A DNA stretch of 64,000 nucleotides from Eubacteriales bacterium. GTDB taxonomy: Bacteria; Bacillota; Clostridia; Lachnospirales; Lachnospiraceae. The notes under the pieces are model-generated. The model searched no databases and was not told the origin of the DNA. It was given only the letters and a program-made list of their open reading frames with translations. The position numbers were made by a program, and so were the translations under genes. The DNA lies in the NCBI GenBank assembly GCA_030524455.1, contig JAUNGT010000013.1, positions 1 to 64,000 of the forward strand. Direction: 5' to 3'. Of this stretch, positions 16,213 to 23,807 are shown piece by piece. Position 1 is the first letter of the stretch; the number at the start of each line of letters is the position of its first letter.

Positions 16213-17557
16213 TCCGGAGGTGACAAGCGTTTCGACCAGGGAGGGAAGGCTGAGCTTAAAAACCCTGTTCGTGCCGCTGTTTATCGAGCAGCTTCTGATG
16301 AACCTGATGGGGACGGTCAACACGCTTGTTTTGGGACATTATTCCGACGAGGCGGTGGCGGCGGTGGGGGCCGCCAATCAGGTGATATCTCTGGTATTCA
16401 CTTTTTATGCGGTGGTCAGCGGAGGAACCTCCATCGTGATCAGCCACCGGCTGGGTGCGGGAAAGCGGAAGGAGGCGTCGGACGCCGCCTTCACCTCCCT
16501 GTGCTTTGCGGGAGTGCTGAGCCTGGTTTGCAGCGCGGCCCTGACGGCCTTTGCCATGCCGGTGATGCGGATGCTCAACCTGGAGGGGGAGGTGCTTTCC
16601 ATGGCGGAGCGGTATTTCCGCATCGTCATCGGCTTTTCCTTCTTCCAGGGCATCATCTCCGCGGCCTCCGCGATCCTGCGCAGCTATGGCAAGCCCAGGC
16701 TGGCGGTGGGGGCCTCCGTGCTGATGAATGCCGTCAATGCGCTGCTGAATTACCTGGTGGTGTTCCGTCCGGTGGAAATTCCTCTGCGGGGAGCGGAGGG
16801 GATCGGCGTCTCCAACGTGATCGCCCATCTGGCGGCCATGATTGTGATCCTGATCTGCCTGGCGCGCGCCCGGCTGGGGCTGGAGTTTGGCAAAAAGAAT
16901 CTGCGGACGCTTTTGTGTCTGCCCTCCATCTTAAAGGTCGGAGTTCCCGGCGGCGTCAGCAACCTGTCCTATTCCCTCTCCCAGGTGGTGTCCACCTCGA
17001 TTCTGGGCGTATTGGGGACGCTGGCGCTGTCCACCAAGGTGTACATTTCCTCCGTGGTCTTTTATGTCTATGTGGTGGGAATGTCGCTGGGCCTGTCCAC
17101 CGCGATCCTGATGGGCTGGATGACGGGGGCAAAGGAGTATGACAAGGCCTACCGGCTGAACCAGCAGGTGCTGAAGCTTGCGGTTTCCTTAAATATCGTG
17201 CTTTCGGTGCTGCTGTTTTTGTTTTACCGGCCGGTTTTGGGACTCTTTACCCGCAACCCGGAGATTCTGGACATGGCCCGAATCGTTTTGTTTATCGATA
17301 TTTTTGTGGAGATCGGCAGGGCGTTTAACCATGTGGAGGACAATTCTCTGCGGGGCGCGGGGGATGTGGTATTCCCGATGGCGGTTTCCATCGTGTCCTG
17401 CTGGCTGATGAGCATCCTTTTTTCCTATATTCTCGGAATCCGGCTGGGTCTGGGACTGAAGGGCTGCTGGATCGCCTTTATGATGGATGAGCTGTTCCGC
17501 GGGCTGATTTTCTGGCGGCGCTTTAAGTCGCGCAAGTGGATGGAAAAGAAGGTATAA
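16193..17557 (+). CDS. MATE-family efflux transporter
   Basis: A 454-residue inner-membrane antiporter with about 12 hydrophobic helices. The first repeat starts after FIEQLLMNLMGTVNTLVLGHY, and the family hallmark of an early AVAAVGAANQ segment is present. The usual role is Na+- or H+-coupled export of drugs or metabolites. Its start, behind AGGAGG at about 16177, lies inside the end of the GH2 gene, so the two are translationally coupled. Why an exporter should accompany a glycosidase is not clear; export of a glycoside-derived aglycone is conceivable. Confidence 0.9.
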   Translation: MKLRLIDPEVTSVSTREGRLSLKTLFVPLFIEQLLMNLMGTVNTLVLGHYSDEAVAAVGAANQVISLVFTFYAVVSGGTSIVISHRLGAGKRKEASDAAFTSLCFAGVLSLVCSAALTAFAMPVMRMLNLEGEVLSMAERYFRIVIGFSFFQGIISAASAILRSYGKPRLAVGASVLMNAVNALLNYLVVFRPVEIPLRGAEGIGVSNVIAHLAAMIVILICLARARLGLEFGKKNLRTLLCLPSILKVGVPGGVSNLSYSLSQVVSTSILGVLGTLALSTKVYISSVVFYVYVVGMSLGLSTAILMGWMTGAKEYDKAYRLNQQVLKLAVSLNIVLSVLLFLFYRPVLGLFTRNPEILDMARIVLFIDIFVEIGRAFNHVEDNSLRGAGDVVFPMAVSIVSCWLMSILFSYILGIRLGLGLKGCWIAFMMDELFRGLIFWRRFKSRKWMEKKV

Positions 17558-17690
17558 ATCTCTTCAAAAAAGTCGATTCTGCTCAATATTTTATTCCGAA
17601 TGATTAGAAAAGTGAGGACAAATTTCTGATAATAGGGTATATAAAACAAAAAACCTATACAGAATGACGAAAAAATCAGGAGGAAGCAGA

Positions 17691-19436
17691 ATGAAAAGAC
17701 GGACGATGCAAAAGACTCTGGCTCTTACCCTGGCAGCCGTAACGGCGGCGGGAGCCCTGGCAGGCTGCGGCGGCTCGGGCGACCAGGCAAAGACGGACTC
17801 TGCGGCAGCGCAGGAGAGCGGCGAGGCAAAGGAAGCGGAGAGCGCGCAGGAAGGCACGGCGGCGGAGAGCGCAGAGGGCGCAGAGATTACCCCCGGCGCG
17901 GGAATGTCTGCCTGGGAGCCCTTTGAGGAGAATGTGACGCTGACCATTCCCGTCTATGACAGAGGACAGGAGGGCGTTCCCGCGATCGGTGAGAACTATT
18001 GGGAAAGCTACATCCAGGAGAATTTTGCGGACGCCTACAATATTACCATGAAATTTGTGCCGATCACCCGGTCTGACGTGCTGACCGCCTATTCCCTGCT
18101 GGCGGCCGGAAACGAGCTGCCCACGGTTTTGATGGAGTATGATTACCCCAAGCAGGCGCAGTGGGTATCCGACGGCTATCTGACGCCTTATGATATGCAG
18201 GAGTTTGCGGAGATCGCACCCACCTATTATCAGGCCATGATCGACAACGGGGTGATGGATTACACGAATATGGGCGGCGAGTGCTATTTTGCGCTGGCGA
18301 AAAACCCTTACTACGATACCGGTTATTCCTGGGTTACCTTTTACCGTCAGGACTGGCTGACGCAGGTGGGCTACGACGCGTATCCGGAGACCTGGGCGGA
18401 GGAAAAGGAGATGCTGCTGAAAATCAAGGAGGCGGGCATCTGCGAGTATCCTCTGGGCGGCCAGATGGTTACGGGCGCGGGCGTGGATCAGAACTATGCC
18501 TTCCGCACCTTCCCGCTGGATGAGCTGGACTGGGCAATGTACGGCGATTTCGGCATTCCGGCGCTGGGCAATGAGGCCAACCGCAAGCTGGTGAAGCGGG
18601 AGAACGAAAAGTTTAACCTGGGGCTGACCGATCCGGAGTATTACATCACGGACGCGGAGACGGCAAAGGCAAACTTTATTAACGGAAAGTCCATCATGTA
18701 CGGCAGCTACATCAGCTCCAATATGGACTGGCTCAATTCCTTCTATCAGCAGAATCCGGACGCTGACGTGAAGGTGAAGATGCAGGTTACCACGGAGGAT
18801 CCGGAGGGCGGCACCGTTCCCGCAGTCCGTTCCGCAAATCCCTTCGGCATGATGATCGGCTTCTCCTCCCAGGCTTCCGAGGATGAGATCAAGGCTGCGA
18901 TGATGTACATGGAGTGGATGATCCAGGAGGATACGCTTTATACCATGCAGTGGGGCTTTGAGGGCGAAAACTACACGGTGGGCGAGGATGGAATCCCGGC
19001 GTCCGTGGCGGATTATTCCGGCGAGCACAAGCAGGGCTACAACAATAACCAGGATTACTGGTGCATCGTAAAGCAGGGCCGCGAGGTGGGCACCATCGAG
19101 GATCTGATCCGCGTCAATTCCCCGCAGGGCCTGCCCAAGGATTTCACACAGGAGATCATCGACAACTACTATAACCTGAGAAAGATCGCCGACGAGGGAT
19201 GGGCGATCACCGACTGCAATTTCTCCGTTGCCATCGATTCGGTTGCGGAATATCAGGCGACGCTTCTCTCCCTCTACACCGAGTACCGGGATAAGCTGAC
19301 CATGTGCACGCCGGAGGAGTTCGACGCGCTCTATGACGAGCTGGCTCAGGATTACGCGGACGCAGGCTTTGCCGAGATCGCCGAGGAGCGTAAGGAAGCG
19401 TTCGAGGCCGGCAATTCCACCAGGCTTGCCCAGTAG
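17691..19436 (+). CDS. extracellular solute-binding lipoprotein (LplA type), orphan
   Basis: A 581-residue membrane-anchored substrate-binding protein of a carbohydrate ABC importer. Basic residues, a hydrophobic segment and the lipobox ALAGCGG give lipidation at about Cys26. A low-complexity Ala/Glu/Ser linker follows (residues 30-65) before the binding domain. The size matches the large LplA/YtcQ-like group that works with LplB/YtcP permeases. No permease genes are adjacent; the next gene is secG. The ATG at 17691 follows CAGGAGGAAG. An own promoter is likely in the 133-bp AT-rich gap (weak TAGAAA-N17-GATAAT at 17605-17633). Confidence 0.85.
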   Translation: MKRRTMQKTLALTLAAVTAAGALAGCGGSGDQAKTDSAAAQESGEAKEAESAQEGTAAESAEGAEITPGAGMSAWEPFEENVTLTIPVYDRGQEGVPAIGENYWESYIQENFADAYNITMKFVPITRSDVLTAYSLLAAGNELPTVLMEYDYPKQAQWVSDGYLTPYDMQEFAEIAPTYYQAMIDNGVMDYTNMGGECYFALAKNPYYDTGYSWVTFYRQDWLTQVGYDAYPETWAEEKEMLLKIKEAGICEYPLGGQMVTGAGVDQNYAFRTFPLDELDWAMYGDFGIPALGNEANRKLVKRENEKFNLGLTDPEYYITDAETAKANFINGKSIMYGSYISSNMDWLNSFYQQNPDADVKVKMQVTTEDPEGGTVPAVRSANPFGMMIGFSSQASEDEIKAAMMYMEWMIQEDTLYTMQWGFEGENYTVGEDGIPASVADYSGEHKQGYNNNQDYWCIVKQGREVGTIEDLIRVNSPQGLPKDFTQEIIDNYYNLRKIADEGWAITDCNFSVAIDSVAEYQATLLSLYTEYRDKLTMCTPEEFDALYDELAQDYADAGFAEIAEERKEAFEAGNSTRLAQ

Positions 19437-19443
19437 AAAGTGC

Positions 19444-19472
19444 TTGAACTGACAGACGCTTTATGGTATAAT
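19444..19472 (+). promoter_or_regulatory. promoter of secG
   Basis: TTGAAC (19444-19449), 17 bp, TATAAT (19467-19472). It begins just after the stop codon of the solute-binding protein gene. Confidence 0.7.
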
Positions 19473-19501
19473 CCTTTTGTTTAGCGCTGGGAGGTGTGAC
19501 A

Positions 19502-19747
19502 ATGGAGATTGTACGGATTATTTTGACAGTGATTTTTATAGCGGTTTGTATCGCTTTGACGGTTCTGGTATTGATGCAGGAAGGGAAGGCTGCCGGCCTG
19601 GGTTCCATCGCGGGCGGCGCAGAGACCTACTGGGGCAAAAACAAGGGCCGTTCCATGGAAGGTCTGCTGGTCAAGATTACCAGATGGCTCGCAGTCGGGT
19701 TCATGCTCATTGCGGTGATCCTGAATATTTCGAGGCTCTGGGATTAA
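19502..19747 (+). CDS. secG: SecG, preprotein translocase subunit
   Basis: An 81-residue SecYEG accessory subunit with two transmembrane helices (about 4-24 and 58-77). They flank the conserved cytoplasmic loop LVLMQEGKAAGLGSIAGGAE. The ATG at 19502 has GGGAGGTG at ideal distance; the GTG two codons earlier overlaps that ribosome site. secG followed by rnr and smpB is a common order in Bacillota. A terminator separates it from rnr. Confidence 0.95.
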   Translation: MEIVRIILTVIFIAVCIALTVLVLMQEGKAAGLGSIAGGAETYWGKNKGRSMEGLLVKITRWLAVGFMLIAVILNISRLWD

Positions 19748-19760
19748 GAAAACGATTACA

Positions 19761-19795
19761 AAAGCACTCCGCGCGCAACAGCGCGGAGTGCTTTT
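19761..19795 (+). terminator. intrinsic terminator after secG
   Basis: AAAGCACTCCGCGC (19761-19774), a short loop, then GCGCGGAGTGCTTTT (19781-19795) form a 14-bp GC-rich stem with a T-run. It lies between secG and rnr, so rnr expression needs readthrough or a promoter inside this short gap. Confidence 0.85.
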
Positions 19796-19813
19796 CCGTT
19801 ACGGGGGAACGAT

Positions 19814-21808
19814 ATGGACGAATTGTTTGAAAAGAGGAAAAAACTGATCTGCGAGCTGACGGAGGATCCCCGTTATGTTCCCATGAAGGAGAAGGAGCTG
19901 GCGGTGATGCTGCAGGTAAAGCCCGAGGACCGGGGGGAGCTTACGCGGGCGCTTTCGGAGCTTTTGGAGCAGGGAAAGCTGGAACAGACCAGGAGGGGGC
20001 GGTATGTGCGGGCCAGCAGGCAGGTTCTGCGGGCGGTGGGCGTGTATCAGTCCAGTGAAAATTACGGGTTTGTGGTGCCGGACAACCGGAAGCTTCCGGA
20101 TATTTTTATCCCCCGGGAGAAGAGAAACGGGGCGTATCACGGGGCCAAGGTGGTGGCAGAGTACACGGAAAGCCGGGAGGCCGGACGCAGCCCCGAGGGG
20201 GAGGTGGCGGAGGTTCTGGGCCGTTTGGACGAGCCGGGGGTGGATATGCTCTCCGTGGTGCGCGCGCTGGGAATCCCGGAGCGCTTTCCGGAGAAGGTGC
20301 TGCGTCAGGCGGAGCGTGTCAGCAGGCCGGTCAGCGAGGCAGACTGCGCGGGGCGCCGGGATTTGCGGGAGCTTTTGACTGTCACCATCGACGGGGAGGA
20401 TGCGAGGGATCTGGACGATGCGGTGAGCCTGACGGAGGAGAACGGCGTCTGGAAGCTGGGGGTGCATATCGCGGACGTGGCCAACTATGTGCAGGAAAAT
20501 TCCGCCCTGGACTGGGAGGCGAAGGAGCGGGGCACCAGCGTGTACCTGGCGGACCGGGTGATCCCCATGCTGCCCCGGGAGTTATCCAACGGCATCTGTT
20601 CCCTGAACGCAGGGGAGGACAGGCTGACGTTGTCCTGTCTGATGGAGATCGATGAAAAGGGAAATATCGGAAATTATGAGATTTTGGAGTCCGTGATCCG
20701 GGTGAAGCGGCGGATGAGCTATGTCCAGGTGCAGCAGATTCTGGACGGGGAGGAGCAGGCGCTTCGGGAATACAGAGAGGAGGCGCCCATGCTGCGGCAG
20801 ATGGCGCAGCTGTCCGGGCTTTTAAGACGCAGGCGCTGCGAGCGTGGGGCGGTGGATTTCGATTTTCCGGAGAGCAAGATAAAGCTGGACGGACAGGGGG
20901 TTCCGGTGTCCGTGGAGCCTTATGTCAGAAACGCGGCCACCCGGCTGATCGAGGACTTTATGCTGGCGGCCAACGAGACGGTGGCCCAGCATTTTTACTG
21001 GCTGGAGCTTCCCTTCCTCTACCGGGTGCATGACGTGCCGGACCCGGACAAGATGCGGCAGCTGTCCGTCTTTTTGCACAATTTCGGCTACCGGCTGCGG
21101 GTCGGCCAGGGACGGGGAAAACGGGCGGGTGCAAAGACGGCCGGGGAGGTGCATCCCAAGGAGCTGCAGAAGCTTTTGGATAAAATAGAAGGGACGCCGG
21201 AGGAGCCCATGCTGGCGCGGCTGATTCTGCGGAGTATGCGGCGGGCGGCCTATTCGCCGGAGTGCACCGGACATTTCGGACTGGCCGCCTCCTGCTATTG
21301 TCATTTCACCTCCCCGATCCGGCGCTACCCGGATTTGCAGATCCACCGGATCATCAAGGAGTTTCTGCGGGGCAGGCTGGGAAATGCCCGGATTGCCCAT
21401 TATGAGGAGCTGCTTCCCGGGGTGGCAAAGCATTCCTCCGACACCGAGCGGAGGGCGGATGAGGCGGAGCGCACCTGCGAGAAGCTCAAAAAGGCCCAGT
21501 ATATGGAGCGCCATATCGGAGAGGTTTCCGACGCGGTGATCTGCAGCGTGACCTCCTGGGGGCTGTACGCAGAGCTTCCGAACACGGTGGAGGGCCTGAT
21601 CCCGGTGGGGAGCCTGACGGAGGATTATTTTATTTACGACGAAGCAAGGAGCGCCCTGATCGGGGAGCACACCGGGAGGATGTACCAGCTGGGCGAGACG
21701 GTGACGGTGGAGGTTGCCGCGGCAGACCGGTATGCGGGAACGGTGGATTTTAAGCTGATAAGGAGGCCGGAGGATGACGAAGACAGCACAGAAGCTGGTG
21801 GCGAATAA
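19814..21808 (+). CDS. rnr: ribonuclease R
   Basis: A processive 3'-5' exoribonuclease of 664 residues for structured RNA, also involved in trans-translation. Order of domains: N-terminal winged helix (1-65), cold-shock domain (GVYQSSENYGFVVPDNRK), and RNB catalytic domain with the metal-binding acidic motif TIDGEDARDLDDAVSL, HIADVANYV and YCHFTSPIRRYPDLQIHR. A C-terminal S1 domain follows (AVICSVTSWGLYAELPNTVE). It is somewhat short because the usual Lys-rich C-terminal tail is missing. Its last 35 bases overlap smpB. Confidence 0.95.
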   Translation: MDELFEKRKKLICELTEDPRYVPMKEKELAVMLQVKPEDRGELTRALSELLEQGKLEQTRRGRYVRASRQVLRAVGVYQSSENYGFVVPDNRKLPDIFIPREKRNGAYHGAKVVAEYTESREAGRSPEGEVAEVLGRLDEPGVDMLSVVRALGIPERFPEKVLRQAERVSRPVSEADCAGRRDLRELLTVTIDGEDARDLDDAVSLTEENGVWKLGVHIADVANYVQENSALDWEAKERGTSVYLADRVIPMLPRELSNGICSLNAGEDRLTLSCLMEIDEKGNIGNYEILESVIRVKRRMSYVQVQQILDGEEQALREYREEAPMLRQMAQLSGLLRRRRCERGAVDFDFPESKIKLDGQGVPVSVEPYVRNAATRLIEDFMLAANETVAQHFYWLELPFLYRVHDVPDPDKMRQLSVFLHNFGYRLRVGQGRGKRAGAKTAGEVHPKELQKLLDKIEGTPEEPMLARLILRSMRRAAYSPECTGHFGLAASCYCHFTSPIRRYPDLQIHRIIKEFLRGRLGNARIAHYEELLPGVAKHSSDTERRADEAERTCEKLKKAQYMERHIGEVSDAVICSVTSWGLYAELPNTVEGLIPVGSLTEDYFIYDEARSALIGEHTGRMYQLGETVTVEVAAADRYAGTVDFKLIRRPEDDEDSTEAGGE

Positions 21809-22241
21809 TAAAAAGGCGTATCATGATTATTTTGTGGAGGAGACGCTGGAGGCAGGGCTTTCGCTGGCGGGCACGGAGGTCAAGAGCCTGCGGCTTGGAA
21901 AGTGCAGCATCAAGGAGGCGTTTGTGCAGGAGGACCGGGGAGAAATGTATGTCTACGGGATGCATATCAGCCCCTATGAGAAGGGAAACCTGTTCAACAA
22001 GGATCCGCTGCGCACCAGAAAACTCCTTTTGCATAAGGCCCAGATTTTAAAGCTGGCCGCAAAATGCAAGGAAAAGGGCTACACGATCATGCCCCTGCAG
22101 GTGTATTTCAAGGACGGCCGGGCCAAGCTCGAGATCGGTCTGTGCCGGGGCAAGAAGCTCTACGACAAGCGGCAGGATATCGCCAAAAAGGATCAGCGCC
22201 GCGAGCTGGAGAGGGATTTTAAGGTCAAAAATCTGTATTGA
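21774..22241 (+). CDS. smpB: SmpB, tmRNA-binding protein
   Basis: A 155-residue ribosome-rescue protein that delivers tmRNA to stalled ribosomes. Conserved segments ANNKKAYHDYF, LSLAGTEVKSLR, GMHISPYEKGN and the basic C-terminal tail KKLYDKRQDIAKKDQRRE are present. It overlaps rnr by 35 bp and is translationally coupled. No tmRNA gene (ssrA) follows in the 87-bp gap, although it is often nearby in related genomes. Confidence 0.96.
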   Translation: MTKTAQKLVANNKKAYHDYFVEETLEAGLSLAGTEVKSLRLGKCSIKEAFVQEDRGEMYVYGMHISPYEKGNLFNKDPLRTRKLLLHKAQILKLAAKCKEKGYTIMPLQVYFKDGRAKLEIGLCRGKKLYDKRQDIAKKDQRRELERDFKVKNLY

Positions 22242-22248
22242 CCGGCGT

Positions 22249-22277
22249 TTGCAGTCGGTATGGAAGTGTGGTATGAT
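22249..22277 (+). promoter_or_regulatory. weak candidate promoter upstream of murE
   Basis: TTGCAG (22249-22254), 17 bp, TATGAT (22272-22277) in the 87-bp gap between smpB and murE. It may start the long murE-to-rsgA transcript. Confidence 0.4.
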
Positions 22278-22328
22278 TGGTATCAGCTATGCAAACCGGC
22301 AGATCCGGTCTGTGAAAGGAGCATTTCT

Positions 22329-23807
22329 ATGAAAAGGTTAAAGGAATTGCTGGAGGAGCTGGAATATACCTGTGAGAGAGGAAGCCTGGAGAAAACGGTG
22401 GAGGCGGTGGTGTACGATTCCCGCCGGGTATCGCCGGGCTGCCTGTTTGTCTGTATCCGGGGCGCCAACTTTGACGGCCATAAGGCAGCGCCGGAGGCGG
22501 CGGCCCGCGGCGCGGCGGTTATCGTGGCGTCGGAGCCGGTGGAGCTTCCTGCTAAGGCGGATACGACGCTGATTTATGTGAAGGATACGCGGTATGCCCT
22601 GGCCTTTCTGGCGGCGGCCTGGTTTGACCATCCGGCCCGGCGGCTGACCACCATCGGCATCACCGGCACGAAGGGAAAAACCACCTCCACCTATCTGGTC
22701 AAATCCATCCTGGAGAACGCCGGGCGGAAGGTGGGGCTGGTGGGCACCATCGAGGTGATCATCGGGGAGGAGCATATCCACGCGGTGAACACTACGCCGG
22801 AATCCTACGCGCTGCAGGAATATTTTTACAAAATGGCCGAGGCAGGCTGTGACACGGTGGTGATGGAGGTTTCCTCCCAGGCGCTGATGCTGCACCGCAC
22901 CCAGGGCTTTGTGTTCGACTTCGGGATTTTCACCAATCTGGAGCCGGACCATATCGGGCCCAACGAGCATGCAAGCTTTGAGGATTACCTGCACTGCAAG
23001 AGCCTTTTGTTTCGCCAGTGCCGGGTGGGGATTATCAACTGCGACGACGCCCACTGGCAGGCGGTGACGGCGGGGCATACCTGCAGCCTGGAGACCTACG
23101 GCCTCTCAGAGGGGGCGGGCCTGCGGGCGCAGGATCTGCGGTTTACCAACCGGCAGGGATATCTGGGCGTGGCCTTCCATGTGAGCGGCCTTCTGGAGAT
23201 GGACGCCGAGATTGCCATGCCGGGACGTTTTTCCGTCTACAACGCGCTGACGGCCATCGCCATCTGCAGGCACTTTGGCGTGTCAAAGGAGGACATTCAG
23301 AGGGCGCTGCTGGCGGCAAAGGTCAAGGGGCGCATCGAGATGGTGAAGGTTTCCGACCAATTTACGCTGATGATCGATTACGCTCACAACGCCATGGCGT
23401 TAAAGAGCCTGCTGACGACCCTGAAGGAATACGAGCACGGCCGGCTGGTCTGCGTCTTTGGCTGCGGCGGCAACCGCTCCCGGGAGCGGCGCTTTGAGAT
23501 GGGCGAGGTGTCCGGGCAGCTGGCGGATCTGACGGTGATTACCTCCGACAATCCCCGCTTCGAGGAGCCGGAGGCCATCATCGCCGATATTGTCACGGGC
23601 ATGAAAAAGACCGGGGGCAAATATCTGGAGATTCCCGACCGCAGGGAGGCCATCGCCTACGCCATCGACCACGGGCAGCCCGGCGACATTATCGTGCTGG
23701 CGGGCAAGGGACACGAGGATTACCAGGAGATTAAGGGCGTCAAATATCCGATGGATGAGCGGAACCTGATCGCGGATATTTTGGCGGAACGAGGGATTGT
23801 TTTTTGA
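22329..23807 (+). CDS. murE: UDP-MurNAc-tripeptide synthetase MurE
   Basis: Adds the third amino acid to UDP-MurNAc-L-Ala-D-Glu in the cytoplasm; 492 residues. The ATP loop is TGTKGKTTSTY near 118, the central domain contains TTPESYALQ and SSQALMLHR, and the C-terminal domain carries CVFGCGGNRSRERR and the substrate loop SDNPRFEEP. The DNPR motif indicates meso-diaminopimelate as substrate. The ATG at 22329 follows GAAAGGAG; 23 codons upstream in frame have no ribosome site. It lies apart from the division cluster, and its stop overlaps the priA TTG start by 3 bp. Confidence 0.93.
   Translation: MKRLKELLEELEYTCERGSLEKTVEAVVYDSRRVSPGCLFVCIRGANFDGHKAAPEAAARGAAVIVASEPVELPAKADTTLIYVKDTRYALAFLAAAWFDHPARRLTTIGITGTKGKTTSTYLVKSILENAGRKVGLVGTIEVIIGEEHIHAVNTTPESYALQEYFYKMAEAGCDTVVMEVSSQALMLHRTQGFVFDFGIFTNLEPDHIGPNEHASFEDYLHCKSLLFRQCRVGIINCDDAHWQAVTAGHTCSLETYGLSEGAGLRAQDLRFTNRQGYLGVAFHVSGLLEMDAEIAMPGRFSVYNALTAIAICRHFGVSKEDIQRALLAAKVKGRIEMVKVSDQFTLMIDYAHNAMALKSLLTTLKEYEHGRLVCVFGCGGNRSRERRFEMGEVSGQLADLTVITSDNPRFEEPEAIIADIVTGMKKTGGKYLEIPDRREAIAYAIDHGQPGDIIVLAGKGHEDYQEIKGVKYPMDERNLIADILAERGIVF

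Noticed and set aside
22242-22328. Possible tmRNA gene after smpB
   Set aside because: The gap is 87 bp, far too short, and has no tag-peptide reading frame or tRNA-like ends.
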